From Arthrobacter sp. OAP107 (GTDB lineage: Bacteria; Actinomycetota; Actinomycetes; Actinomycetales; Micrococcaceae): a DNA stretch of 64,000 bases. Of the stretch, positions 32,978 through 41,550 are shown piece after piece. A program made the position numbers and the translations under genes. Under the pieces are notes generated by a model. That model did not search any database. It saw only the letters and a program-made list of their open reading frames with translations, and was not told where the DNA came from. Position 1 is the stretch's first letter. Each line of letters starts with the position of its first letter. The stretch lies in contig NZ_JBEPOK010000001.1 in the NCBI RefSeq assembly GCF_040546765.1, positions 3,472,001-3,536,000 of the forward strand. The letters are read 5' to 3'.

Positions 32978-34117
32978 CTAGTTGGTCTTCTTGCCTGCCG
33001 GCTTCGGCGTGGGCCGGGGTGCAGCAGGTCGTGCCACCGGCTTCGGCGCAGCGGGCCTTGCCACCGGCTTCGGCGCAGGCACAGCTGCAGGCTTCGGCGC
33101 TGCCGGGGCAGGCGTTTCGGCCTGAGGAGCCTTGGGCGCAGGTGCCTCGGCGGCAGCCTTCGGCGCAGCGGGTGCCGCCGGGGCGGCAGGTGCAGCAGCC
33201 TTCGGCGCAGCGGGTGCCGCCGGGGCGGCAGGTGCAGCAGCCTTCGGGGCAGCAGCCTTGGGCTCCGCAGCCTTGGGTTCCGCGGCTTTGGGCTCGGCGG
33301 CTTTGGGTTCGGCGGGAGCCTCGGCAGGTGCCGCAGCCGGGGCTTCGGCAGCCGGAGCTGCCTCAGCTTCAGCGGCCGGAGCCTGGGTGGCCTCAGCCTG
33401 GGCCGGAGCTTCCTGCGTTGCCGTTACCTCTTCGGCGGCGGTCTCCGCAGAAACCTGGAAGCCCTCCGGGAGGAGGTCACCCAGCGACTGCGTCAGCGGT
33501 GCCTGATCGTCACCTGAGGTGTCGACTCGGCCGGCGGCCTTGGCTTCATTCTGGGCCTTGGCCTCGGCGCGCTGGGTCGCGCGGCGGGCTTCGGCCTTCG
33601 CCTCGGCCTTGTTCTTCAGCGGACCGATGACCATGACCATGTTGCGGCCGTCGATGCGGGGGCTTGACTCCACGACACCGACTTCAGCCACGTCTTCAGC
33701 GAAACGCTGCAGGAGGCGCAGGCCCATTTCGGGACGCTGCTGCTCACGGCCGCGGAACTGGATCATGGCCTTGACCTTGTCCCCCGCTCCGAGGAAGCGC
33801 AGGGCGTGGCCGCGCTTGGTCTCGTAGTCGTGGGTGTCGATCTTCAAGCGGAACCGGATTTCCTTCAGAACCGTGTTGGTCTGGTTCTTCCGGGCCTCAC
33901 GGGCCTTGACTGCGGCTTCGTACTTGTACTTGCCGAAGTCCATCAGCTTGCACACCGGAGGCTTGGCCTGCGGTGCAACTTCAACGAGATCCAGGTCGGA
34001 CTCGGCAGCCAGACGCAGGGCATCCTCGATACGGACGATCCCTACCTGTTCGCCGGCAGGGCCGACCAGCCGCACCTCAGGGACGCGGATACGCTCATTG
34101 ATTCTTGGCTCGCTAAT
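32978..34117 (-). CDS. infC: Translation initiation factor IF-3 with ~200-residue C-terminal extension, ATT start
   Basis: 379 residues versus ~180-200 usually. Core 1-170: SEPRINERIRVPEVRL, KPPVCKLMDFGKYKYE, the linker, and the C-domain with KAMIQFRGREQQ. It binds 30S and discriminates initiator tRNA and start codons. The start is an ATT at 34117 with AGGAG 7 nt upstream; non-canonical infC starts allow IF-3 to repress itself, so ATT supports autoregulation. After residue ~170 comes a charged helix (AEAKAEARRATQRAEAK), then an acidic and finally Ala/Pro/Lys tail (PAAPAAPKAAA, KAAEP repeats). IF-3 tails occur in actinobacteria; this one is long. Confidence 0.96.
   Translation of the reverse strand: MSEPRINERIRVPEVRLVGPAGEQVGIVRIEDALRLAAESDLDLVEVAPQAKPPVCKLMDFGKYKYEAAVKAREARKNQTNTVLKEIRFRLKIDTHDYETKRGHALRFLGAGDKVKAMIQFRGREQQRPEMGLRLLQRFAEDVAEVGVVESSPRIDGRNMVMVIGPLKNKAEAKAEARRATQRAEAKAQNEAKAAGRVDTSGDDQAPLTQSLGDLLPEGFQVSAETAAEEVTATQEAPAQAEATQAPAAEAEAAPAAEAPAAAPAEAPAEPKAAEPKAAEPKAAEPKAAAPKAAAPAAPAAPAAPKAAAPAAPAAPAAPKAAAEAPAPKAPQAETPAPAAPKPAAVPAPKPVARPAAPKPVARPAAPRPTPKPAGKKTN
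33157..33314 (-). repeat. Coding tandem repeats in the IF-3 tail
   Basis: A perfect 42-bp direct duplication (33157-33198 and 33199-33240), coding 14 residues of an Ala/Pro/Lys pattern, and four 15-bp units (33255-33314) coding a five-residue EPKAA motif. Perfect identity of the 42-mers points to recent slippage. Confidence 0.9.
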
Positions 34118-34365
34118 GTTAAAGCTCCTGTGTTTGTAATGGGTGTTCCACCGGCAAAATAGAGAAGGCCCCCAATTGCCGGAGCAATCGAAGGCCTCAA
34201 AGGTCGGATGTGCACCTCCCCGCAGGGGCTGCACGCACTTCACCGGACTCCTGCCCGGTGAACCGCCCGACCGTTACCCGGCAACCTTGCTGCCCTGAAC
34301 CTTCCAGGGAAAACGGCTGACGCGGGTGGGAGAGAACTCCGCTTGCAAACTGAGTATCAATTCTA
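34118..34365 (-). promoter_or_regulatory. Structured infC-rpmI-rplT leader with attenuator-like hairpin
   Basis: Transcription probably begins near 34353, after TAGAAT at 34365-34360 (minus). Three stems follow: TTCACCGG/CCGGTGAA at 34239-34262, a GTGC..CCCC/GGGG..GCAC stem at 34210-34234, and GAGGCC..ATTGC/GCAAT..GGCCTTC at 34157-34198. The last is followed by a U-rich TCTATTTT, the shape of an intrinsic terminator 40 nt before the IF-3 start, so control by attenuation or by L20/IF-3 is plausible. Confidence 0.65.
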
Positions 34366-34458
34366 CAGAAAGATACCCGCTTACCGCACATTTGCGGCAG
34401 TGGGTCTCATACACGGCAAAATAACGACATCCAGTCGGTCTGTGACAAGCTTACCAGT

Positions 34459-34845
34459 ATGAGCACTCCAGACAGCAATTCACACGTCTACCAGGCACCC
34501 GGCGCCGGGGACGACGTCACGCAGCAAATCCGCGACATCTCGGAAGTCCCCGCGATCGAGGTCATCACCACGGCGGCCGTGCACCTCATGAGTGCCTCCG
34601 CCGTGAAGCTCGGCCTGGCCGCTGAGGAGAACGCCGCTGAGCTGAAGGACCTGGACGAGGCCCGCAAGCTCATCACCGCCCTTGCCGGCCTGGTGACGGC
34701 AGCCGCTCCGGAGATCGGTTCACAGCATGCCGGTCCGTTGCGCGATGGCCTGCGGTCCTTGCAGCTTGCCTTCCGCGAAGAATCCATCATTCCGGATCCC
34801 CCGGGCAAGGGTCCCGGTGAGAAATTCACCGGCGCGGTGAACTAA
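34459..34845 (+). CDS. DUF1844 domain protein
   Basis: 128 residues, soluble. The DUF1844 block IEVITTAAVHLMSASAVKLGL at residues ~34-54 with a later EARKLITALAGLV helix identifies the family, which has no known function but is conserved next to infC in actinobacteria. ATG start at 34459, divergent from infC, so the two share a promoter region of ~340 nt (34118-34458) described under the infC leader. Confidence 0.88.
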   Translation: MSTPDSNSHVYQAPGAGDDVTQQIRDISEVPAIEVITTAAVHLMSASAVKLGLAAEENAAELKDLDEARKLITALAGLVTAAAPEIGSQHAGPLRDGLRSLQLAFREESIIPDPPGKGPGEKFTGAVN

Positions 34846-34858
34846 AGCTAGACGTTCG

Positions 34859-34903
34859 ACGGCGGCGGGCCGGCTCTTCGGGGCCGGCCCGCCGCCGTTT
34901 TTT
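34859..34903 (+). terminator. Rho-independent terminator of the DUF1844 gene
   Basis: ACGGCGGCGGGCCGGC pairs with GCCGGCCCGCCGCCGT, followed by a run of six T on the plus strand. Confidence 0.95.
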
Positions 34904-34951
34904 CGTGCGGCCGCCCCATTGACCGTCCCCCGGCGGCGGGCGCCTGCGGCG

Positions 34952-36250
34952 TCAGGACGTGGCAGCGCGGCGTCGGCGCTCTTGCAGGACGAGGCCCACG
35001 ACGCACAGCAGCACACCTGCCACGCCGACGGACACAAAGCCTCCCGCCGCCCCGATGCCGTCGATGAAGATTCCGGCCAGCGGAGCCCCCAAGGCAACAC
35101 CGGCGGTCAACGCGGACCCGTACCACCCCATGGCCTCGCCCCGCCTGGCCTCCTCCACCAGTTCTGCCACCTTCTCGGAGGCTGCCGAGAGGACCGGCGC
35201 GCAGAGGAGGCCCGGCAGCAGCGACAGCAGGCTAAGGGTCAGGGTGTCGGTGGCAAACCCCATGGGAATGGTGAAGGCAGCCATGCCCAGCAGCAGGAGG
35301 ATCGGGGAAACAGGCCGGTGCATGGCCCCGTATACGAGGCCGCCGATCACCGAAGCGGCGCACCAGAAGAGGAACACGACGCCGATCTCGCCCTGGTGGC
35401 CGCCGGTCTCCAGCGCGGCCACGATTCCCACGTCCGTGCCGCTGAGCACCATGCCGGCGCCGGCAGCCACAGCGAACACCGCGGCTACACCGGCGGTGAA
35501 CCAGGCGAAGCTGTGGGCTACCCTGCGTTTCAGGACCGCCCGCCGCCGGCTGCCCGCCGACGCCGGACCGAGCTCAGCCGCTGCCTCCTGCAGGTGTGCG
35601 GGGGCGGCGGCCACAACGGCTACCTCTGCTGCTTCCTGCTCATCAGCTTCGCAGGATTCGGAGCGGACCGCGCTGCGGGTGGGCGGGTTGAACCACATCA
35701 GGAAGAGCCCGGCCAGCGACGTGGAGACACCGACGGCGGTAAGCCCCAGCACGGAATGGCCGCTGGTGGCCACCACAGCACCTGCGGCCGGGCCGATCAT
35801 GAACACCAGCTCGGTGCTGACCGCATCCAGCGCGAAGGCGGTCCTGCGCTGGTCGCCGTCCGCGAGGACCCCCAGGGACTGCCGCACCACGCTGAAAATG
35901 GGAAGCGTCAGCAGGCCGCCCACGAACACCAGCGGCAGCAGCCACTGGTAGGACACGTGCGGCACGAGGGACCAGATGACGGTTTCCGAGATCACCGAAG
36001 GTATCAGCGCCGTGCGCAGGCCCACGGTATCCACCCGGCGTCCGCGCCAGGGTGCGCCGAGCGCGATGCCGATGGTCATCACGGCCGCCGCCGTTCCCGC
36101 GGCGGCGTAGCCCTCGCCGAGGGTCAGGACGATGTGCAGGGTCAGCAGGACGCCCGCCGCCGAATGGGGTATGCGGGCAATCATGCCGACGGCCAGGAGC
36201 CGTCGGATAGGGCGGACGGCCAGCAGCTCCCGGTACAGGGTGAAATTCAC
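34952..36250 (-). CDS. MFS transporter
   Basis: 432 residues, 12 predicted spans with a long charged central loop (~190-240). Between spans 2 and 3 lies GAPWRGRRVDTVGLRTAL, an MFS loop signature; VVRQSLGVLADGDQRRTAFAL follows. GTG start at 36250. No substrate can be read from the sequence. It stands 59 nt downstream of the sseB stop and may end the his-priA transcript. Confidence 0.85.
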   Translation of the reverse strand: MNFTLYRELLAVRPIRRLLAVGMIARIPHSAAGVLLTLHIVLTLGEGYAAAGTAAAVMTIGIALGAPWRGRRVDTVGLRTALIPSVISETVIWSLVPHVSYQWLLPLVFVGGLLTLPIFSVVRQSLGVLADGDQRRTAFALDAVSTELVFMIGPAAGAVVATSGHSVLGLTAVGVSTSLAGLFLMWFNPPTRSAVRSESCEADEQEAAEVAVVAAAPAHLQEAAAELGPASAGSRRRAVLKRRVAHSFAWFTAGVAAVFAVAAGAGMVLSGTDVGIVAALETGGHQGEIGVVFLFWCAASVIGGLVYGAMHRPVSPILLLLGMAAFTIPMGFATDTLTLSLLSLLPGLLCAPVLSAASEKVAELVEEARRGEAMGWYGSALTAGVALGAPLAGIFIDGIGAAGGFVSVGVAGVLLCVVGLVLQERRRRAATS

Positions 36251-36309
36251 AGGTGGGTCCTCGGTTCAGCCGCCGGACAGCAACGCAACGGACCTCCACC
36301 GGTCGGCGG

Positions 36310-37236
36310 TTACTGTGCGGCGCGCCTTAGTTTGACTTCGATCGAATCAACGCGCTCACCAAACAATACATTCCGGCTCCACTCAGCCTGGAGGCCGGCA
36401 ACAAGGTCCTGGACCGCGGCCGCGTCGAGTCCGTCCTCCAGATAGAGCACCACCCGCAGCTCCGGTCCGGCTCCGCCGCCCTCGACGCGGCTGCCCGAGG
36501 CTGTGGCCGTGGCCACTCCCCCGCCGGGAAGGACCTCGAGTGCGCGGACCGCGGGTCTGTCTTCGGCACCGGCCCGAAGCACCGTTGCCAGCTCGTCATC
36601 GAGGTAAGCGGGCACCCACTGCCGCTGCTGCGCGAGCGCCCAGACCCCGGGGCGCCTGACCACGAAGGTAATTTCCGAGCCGGGGTCCACGACCAGCAGC
36701 TCGGCCCCCTCGGAAACGGCGGACAGCGCGGCCCTTGCGGCATAAACGGCCACCGGCCGCGCCTCCGCGTGCCACGCCGCCAGGGCCGCTGCCGACGTGA
36801 ACACCGGCATGGCAAGGCGGCCGTCCGGCGCTTTGAGCGTCACCAGCGCCATGTCCGCCTGTTTGTCGGCGTGCACGCCGTGCGCGCCCTCGGCTTCCTC
36901 CGCCAGCTGGGCCACCACGGGGACAAAGACGCGGGTGGTGGCCAGCGAGGCAACCACCGCGGCTTCGTCGCCGTCGCCGGCAACGAGAGCAGAGAGCGCG
37001 GTGAGATAACCGGCGTCGGCCGTGCCGTCGTCGTCCTCAAAGTTGTGGATCTTGGCGTCATCACCGGCGAGGCTGCGCCCGGCCCAGGGCTGGCCCGCCG
37101 AATCCGCGGCACCGCCTGCACCGGCGAGGGCGGCCTCGATGTGACCGGGCAGCCGGCGTGCCGGCGGCACGCCCGTGCCCGGTAGGGCCGTGCCAGGTAC
37201 GCCGCCGTCCGTGGAATTGCGCTGCTGCTCGGTCAC
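36310..37236 (-). CDS. SseB-family protein
   Basis: 308 residues; two copies of the SseB N-terminal fold can be seen, the first around VVASLATTRVFVPVVAQ to LAMPVFTSAAALAAWH, which is the diagnostic region, the second a C-terminal domain (PELRVVLYLEDGLDAAAVQD). First ~60 residues are low-complexity. Function unknown; in actinobacteria it sits next to priA/hisA. GTG start at 37236, 9 nt after the priA stop. Confidence 0.85.
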   Translation of the reverse strand: MTEQQRNSTDGGVPGTALPGTGVPPARRLPGHIEAALAGAGGAADSAGQPWAGRSLAGDDAKIHNFEDDDGTADAGYLTALSALVAGDGDEAAVVASLATTRVFVPVVAQLAEEAEGAHGVHADKQADMALVTLKAPDGRLAMPVFTSAAALAAWHAEARPVAVYAARAALSAVSEGAELLVVDPGSEITFVVRRPGVWALAQQRQWVPAYLDDELATVLRAGAEDRPAVRALEVLPGGGVATATASGSRVEGGGAGPELRVVLYLEDGLDAAAVQDLVAGLQAEWSRNVLFGERVDSIEVKLRRAAQ

Positions 37237-37245
37237 GGCGATGCC

Positions 37246-37992
37246 TTAGCGGCGGCCAGCGACGTCGAGGGCCTCGGGCAGGCTGAAGGCGCCGGCGTAC
37301 AGGGCCTTGCCCACGATGGCGCCTTCGACGCCCAGCGGCACCAGGGAGCGCAGCACCTTCAGGTCGTCGAGGCTGGAAATCCCGCCGGAGGCCACGACGG
37401 GCTTGCCGGTCTTCTCCACCATTTGCCGCAGCAGCTCAACGTTCGGCCCCTGCAGCGTGCCGTCCTTGGTCACGTCGGTGACAACGTAGCGTGCGCAGCC
37501 GGCCTCTTCCAGGCGGCCCAGCACATCCCACAGGTCCCCGCCTTCCTTGGTCCAGCCGCGGCCGGCCAGTGTGGTTCCCCGGACGTCCAGGCCGACGGCG
37601 ATCCGGTCACCGAAGCGGTCGATGGCCCGTGCCGTCCAGTCCGGGTTCTCCAGTGCGGCGGTGCCGAGGTTAACCCGGGCAACGCCCAGGTCCAGCGCCT
37701 TCTCCAGGGACTCGTCGTCCCGAAGCCCGCCGGAGAGCTCCACCTTGATGTCCAGCCGGCCCACCACTTCGCGCAGCAGCTCCGCGTTCGAGCCGCGTCC
37801 AAAGGCAGCGTCCAGATCCACCAGGTGGACCCATTCGGCGCCCTGCTGCTGCCAGTTCAGCGCCGCCTCCAGCGGCGTTCCGTAGCTCGTTTCGCTGCCG
37901 GCCTCGCCCTGGACCAGGCGGACGGCCTGGCCGTTCACGACGTCGACGGCGGGAAGCAGTTCAAGTACCGGCAGCTCGTTTTGGCTCGTCAT
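37246..37992 (-). CDS. priA: PriA, bifunctional HisA/TrpF isomerase
   Basis: 248 residues, (beta/alpha)8 barrel. Actinobacterial PriA isomerises both ProFAR (histidine) and PRA (tryptophan). Catalytic Asp in LLPAVDVVNGQAVRL (residue ~17) and the second Asp in VVTDVTKDGTLQGPN; phosphate loops ELSGGLRDDE and VASGGISSLDDLK. It is placed in the his cluster, and no trpF is present nearby. ATG start. Confidence 0.95.
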   Translation of the reverse strand: MTSQNELPVLELLPAVDVVNGQAVRLVQGEAGSETSYGTPLEAALNWQQQGAEWVHLVDLDAAFGRGSNAELLREVVGRLDIKVELSGGLRDDESLEKALDLGVARVNLGTAALENPDWTARAIDRFGDRIAVGLDVRGTTLAGRGWTKEGGDLWDVLGRLEEAGCARYVVTDVTKDGTLQGPNVELLRQMVEKTGKPVVASGGISSLDDLKVLRSLVPLGVEGAIVGKALYAGAFSLPEALDVAGRR

Positions 37993-38085
37993 CGGAGGTT
38001 TCCTCAGTTCTTGTAGGCGCTGGAGTTCTGTGGACCCTGTTCCCGTGAGCGGCGTCTTCTGCGGCGCACACGGCGGGTTCGTTCG

Positions 38086-38244
38086 TTATTTGCCGGGAAG
38101 GGTCAGCAGGTAGGCGGCCAGCAGCGACATCGCAGCCAGCACGTAGAACCCGATCTGGACCCAGAGCGGCTTGCGCTGCTGCCTGAAGGACAGGCCGCCG
38201 CCCACCAGGAGGCCGGCCAGGCCCATCAGGAGAATCGACCACAT
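38086..38244 (-). CDS. 52-residue two-span membrane protein
   Basis: ATG at 38244 directly abuts the hisH TAA and the ORF ends at 38086. Sequence: hydrophobic helix (ILLMGLAGLLVGGGLSF), a basic RQQRKPLW loop, and a second helix (IGFYVLAAMSLLAAYLLTL) ending in PGK. Codon use matches neighbours with strong third-position GC, so it looks real. Function unknown; in the same transcript as hisH and priA. Confidence 0.7.
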   Translation of the reverse strand: MWSILLMGLAGLLVGGGLSFRQQRKPLWVQIGFYVLAAMSLLAAYLLTLPGK

Positions 38245-38982
38245 TTAGGCGTCCGCCGCCTGCCGGCGGTGCGGACCGCGGAGCCCGTCGACCCAGTTCT
38301 TGAGCAGCCGTGCACCGGCGTCACCTGACTTTTCCGGGTGGAACTGGGTGGCGCACAGCGGGCCGTTCTCCACGGCGGCGATGAAGGGGCCGCCGTGCTC
38401 GGACCACGTGACCAGGGGCGGCGCCATCCGGGGCTGGATGACGTCGAAGTCCCAGTTCTGGACCCCATACGAGTGCACGAAGTAGAACCGTTCCCCTTCG
38501 ACACCGTCGAACAGCCTGGAGCCCTCCGGGACCTTAACGGTGTTCCACCCCATGTGCGGCACCACTTCGGCCGGCAGGAGCTCCACCTTGCCGGGCCACT
38601 CGCCCATGCCTTCGGCTTCAGTTCCGTGTTCCACGCCGGCCTCGAACAGCACCTGCAGGCCAACGCAAATGCCGAGGACCGGACGTCCACCGGCAACGCG
38701 GCGGCCAATCATCCGGATGCCATCAACGGCCTTGAGTTCGCGCATGACCGTCTCGAAGGCGCCGACGCCGGGAACGACCAGCCCGTCGGCGTTCAGCACG
38801 TCCTCGGGCTTGGAGCTCAGGATGACCTCGGCACCGGCGCGTTCCAGGGCACGCACGGCCGAACGGACGTTGCCGGACCCATAGTCCAGGACGGTGACGG
38901 TGGGTTTGCCCTCCGGGGAGGCCGGCTTCAGCGTGGCCGACGGGTCGATGATCGCGCCCTCGCGCAGTACTTTGCCGGTCAC
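38245..38982 (-). CDS. hisH: Imidazole glycerol phosphate synthase, glutaminase subunit
   Basis: 245 residues. Class I glutamine amidotransferase: nucleophile Cys in LGICVGLQVLFE and the His-Glu pair in THQF-like ATQFHPEKSG. The GTG at 38982 overlaps the hisB TGA as GTGA. The first ~28 residues before PTVTVLDYGSGN are an extra N-terminal arm. HisF, its partner, is not in the window. Confidence 0.95.
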   Translation of the reverse strand: MTGKVLREGAIIDPSATLKPASPEGKPTVTVLDYGSGNVRSAVRALERAGAEVILSSKPEDVLNADGLVVPGVGAFETVMRELKAVDGIRMIGRRVAGGRPVLGICVGLQVLFEAGVEHGTEAEGMGEWPGKVELLPAEVVPHMGWNTVKVPEGSRLFDGVEGERFYFVHSYGVQNWDFDVIQPRMAPPLVTWSEHGGPFIAAVENGPLCATQFHPEKSGDAGARLLKNWVDGLRGPHRRQAADA

Positions 38983-39605
38983 AGTGCTCCCTTGGTGGAC
39001 GGAATGCCTTCGACGCGGGGGTCCGGTTCGACGGCTGCGCGGAGTGCCCGGGCAAAGGCCTTGAACTGGGCTTCCACGATGTGGTGCGGGTCCCGGCCGG
39101 CGATGACGTTCATGTGCAGGCAGATGCCGGCGTGCAGCGTGATTGCCTCGAAGACGTGCCGGGTCAGGGATCCCGTGAAGTGCCCGCCGATCAGGTGGTA
39201 CTCCTGCCCGGCAGGCTCGCCGCCGTGCACCAGGTAAGGCCGGCCGGAGACGTCGACAACGGCGTGTGCGAGGGCTTCGTCCAGGGGCACGGTGGCCTCG
39301 CCGAAGCGGCGGATGCCGGCCTTGTTGCCCAGCGCGGTGCGCAGCACCTCGCCGAACGTAATGGCAACGTCCTCAACGGTGTGGTGGACGTCAATGTGGG
39401 TGTCGCCCGTGGCCTTGACGGTCATGTCGATGAGTGAGTGCTTGCACAGCGCCGTCAGCATGTGGTCATAGAACGGGACCGATGTGCTGATGTCCGACAC
39501 TCCGGTGCCGTCGAGGTTGATCTCCACCAGCACGGAAGATTCGCTGGTGGCACGCTCCATGCGTGCAGTCCGTGCCTCGGCAGCCTTGATTCCGGTGTCG
39601 CTCAT
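38979..39605 (-). CDS. hisB: Imidazoleglycerol-phosphate dehydratase
   Basis: 208 residues, monofunctional HisB without the HolPase domain. Both duplicated metal motifs are present: DVHHTVEDVAITFG and DPHHIVEAQFKAFARAL, plus VPFYDHML. ATG at 39605 (SDTGIKAAEART) is preferred to a longer reading starting at 39662. 59 nt from the hisC stop. Confidence 0.96.
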   Translation of the reverse strand: MSDTGIKAAEARTARMERATSESSVLVEINLDGTGVSDISTSVPFYDHMLTALCKHSLIDMTVKATGDTHIDVHHTVEDVAITFGEVLRTALGNKAGIRRFGEATVPLDEALAHAVVDVSGRPYLVHGGEPAGQEYHLIGGHFTGSLTRHVFEAITLHAGICLHMNVIAGRDPHHIVEAQFKAFARALRAAVEPDPRVEGIPSTKGAL

Positions 39606-39664
39606 GGTGATAGATGTCCTTTGACGAAGGATGGGGGCGGACCTGACCCGGTCCATGTTCAAGT

Positions 39665-40783
39665 TTAGGCCGGAAGTGCAGCTTGCCGGGCCAGGATGCT
39701 TTCCAGCGCTTCCAGGAAGGCTGTGGTTTCGGTCTCAGTGCCGGCGGTGACCCGCAGGTGGCCGGCGATGCCGACATCCCGCACGAGCACCCCTGCGTCC
39801 AGCAGGTCCTGCCAGACCCCGTGGGGATTCTCCAGGCCGCCGAAGAAGACGTAGTTGGAGTCGGACGCCGCGGGCCGCAGCCCCATCCGCGTCAACTCCG
39901 CGACAATCCGGTCGCGCTGTCGCTTGATGTCCTGGACGTCGGCCATGAGCGCCTCGCGGTGCTGCAGCGCGGCGAGGGCGGTTGCCTGCGTGACGGCCGA
40001 GAGGTGGTAGGGCAGGCGCACCAGCCGGAGGGCGTCGGTCACCTCGGGAGCCGCGGCCATGTAACCGAGGCGGGCGCCGGCCAGGGCGAACGCCTTGCTC
40101 ATGGTGCGGGAGACGATGAGCCGCTCCCGGCCGGGCAGCAGGGTGAGCGCGCTGGGCGTGCCGTCGTGTGCAAATTCGTGATAGGCCTCGTCCACGACGA
40201 CGATCGCCTGGCTGGCCTCGCCTGCCTCGTAGACCGCTTCCACCACATCCAGGCCCAGGCCCGTGCCGGTGGGGTTGTTGGGCGAGCACAGGAAGACTAT
40301 GTTCGGCTGGAGTTCACGCACCTGGCTGGCGGCCGACTCGGCACTGAGGCCGTAGTCGTCGGCGCGCTTGCCGGCGATGTAGGCAGTGTCCGTGCCGCTG
40401 GCGAGGAGCGGGTACATGGAGTACGTCGGCGGAAAGCTCAGAAGCGACCGGCCGGGGCCGCCGAAGGCCTGGAGGATCTGCTGGAGGACCTCGTTGGAAC
40501 CGTTGGCTGCCCAGAGATTGTCCGCGCTGAGCCCGTGGCCAAGGTATTCCGCCAGCGCTTCCCGAAGTTCGGTGAATTCACGGTCGGGGTACCGGTTAAG
40601 CCCGGTGGCGGCCTCGCTTACCGCCGCGGTGATGGCCGCCCGGACGTCGGCGGGCACGCCATGCGTGTTCTCGTTGACGTTGAGCAGGATCGGGACGTCA
40701 AGCTGCGGGGCGCCGTAAGGGGACAGCCCCCTCAGGTTGGTCCGCAGGGGCAGTCGGTTCAGTCGCTCAAGCTGGTCAGTCAC
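39665..40783 (-). CDS. hisC: Histidinol-phosphate aminotransferase
   Basis: 372 residues, PLP class I/II. LSPYGAPQLDV and LNVNENTHGVP at the N-terminus, NNPTGTGLG, and the Schiff-base Lys in SRTMSKAFALAGARLGYM near residue 231. GTG start at 40783. First gene of hisC-hisB-hisH-small protein-priA-sseB in this window; 88 nt separate it from the LysM gene end. Confidence 0.96.
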   Translation of the reverse strand: MTDQLERLNRLPLRTNLRGLSPYGAPQLDVPILLNVNENTHGVPADVRAAITAAVSEAATGLNRYPDREFTELREALAEYLGHGLSADNLWAANGSNEVLQQILQAFGGPGRSLLSFPPTYSMYPLLASGTDTAYIAGKRADDYGLSAESAASQVRELQPNIVFLCSPNNPTGTGLGLDVVEAVYEAGEASQAIVVVDEAYHEFAHDGTPSALTLLPGRERLIVSRTMSKAFALAGARLGYMAAAPEVTDALRLVRLPYHLSAVTQATALAALQHREALMADVQDIKRQRDRIVAELTRMGLRPAASDSNYVFFGGLENPHGVWQDLLDAGVLVRDVGIAGHLRVTAGTETETTAFLEALESILARQAALPA

Positions 40784-40871
40784 CTACACAGTTTAAGTAA
40801 CCTGCAGGGCTGGCCGGAAACTGTGACGGTTCCGGCGCCCGGGAACCGCACGGTTCGGGGGGCGTGAAGCT

Positions 40872-41240
40872 CTATTTGTTCGGTACAAAAAGCTGCTGCC
40901 CGGGCATGACCTTCCCGGCCTGAAGGTCGTTGAGCTGGACGATGTCCGCGATCACATCCCGTGGATCGCGGTCCGGGTCGACCTTGCCCGCGATGGCCCA
41001 CAATGATTCGCCGGGCTGCACCGTGACCGACACCGTCGGCGTGACGGCGAGACCGGTGGCGCTGTCAGCAGCCTTTGCCGGCGAGTTCAGCAGCCCGGTC
41101 AGTGACAGGATCACGGCGGCGAGCAGGACAAGCGGGAGGCCGATCAGGACAATCCGGCCACGGCGGGTGAGGCGCAGCCGCGGCGGCTTGCCGGGCCGGG
41201 AAACTGCCGTAGAAGTTACTGCTGCTGTTGAAGCTGACAT
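40872..41240 (-). CDS. LysM-domain membrane-anchored protein
   Basis: 122 residues. A basic N-terminus (RLRLTRRGR), one membrane span (IVLIGLPLVLLAAVILSL), then a C-terminal LysM domain (VTVQPGESLWAIAGKVDP to PGQQLFVP) for peptidoglycan binding. The ATG at 41240 has AGGAGGG upstream. It is divergent from lexA and carries a pair of LexA-like palindromes at its own 5' side. A LysM protein next to lexA recalls the cell-division inhibitors YneA (Firmicutes) and DivS (Corynebacterium), so an SOS division inhibitor is a reasonable hypothesis. Confidence 0.88.
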   Translation of the reverse strand: MSASTAAVTSTAVSRPGKPPRLRLTRRGRIVLIGLPLVLLAAVILSLTGLLNSPAKAADSATGLAVTPTVSVTVQPGESLWAIAGKVDPDRDPRDVIADIVQLNDLQAGKVMPGQQLFVPNK

Positions 41241-41278
41241 GGCGTGAGCCCTCCTGGACCAAAGTTGTACTGCCTCGC

Positions 41279-41407
41279 GTTCGAACAAACAGTTCGAACA
41301 CCGGACTGACAAGCGGCCCTCACTAGAACACATGTTCGAACTTTGCTTTTCCTAGTTTTAGCATCTATCAACGAATTAAGTCGAGACTCGCTAGAACAAA
41401 TGTTTGA
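41279..41407. promoter_or_regulatory. Three LexA boxes in the lexA / LysM intergenic region
   Basis: Site 1 at 41279-41299 consists of two GTTCGAAC palindromes separated by AAACA. Site 2, TAGAAC-ACAT-GTTCGA, is at 41324-41339. Site 3, TAGAAC-AAAT-GTTTGA, is at 41392-41407. Sites 2 and 3 have the canonical 4-nt spacing. Site 1 is 40 nt from the LysM gene; site 3 is nearest lexA (144 nt). The rest of 41241-41550 is AT-rich and has no convincing gene. Confidence 0.85.
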
Positions 41408-41550
41408 AAAAGCCCAATGGCTGGCCTACGTTGGAAATCAAAGAACAACCACAACTGCAGTTGATCAGCAGGGTCTGACATTTTTCAGGCCGGAAGTTCC
41501 CGGCCTCTGCAGCTACCGCAACCGGGAGGAACGGAAAGGCGTTGGCGAAC

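Noticed and set aside
34919..36445. 508-codon plus-strand ORF opposite the second MFS gene.
   Set aside because: Low-complexity, His/Gln/Gly-rich, no motif; mirror of a GC-rich transporter gene.
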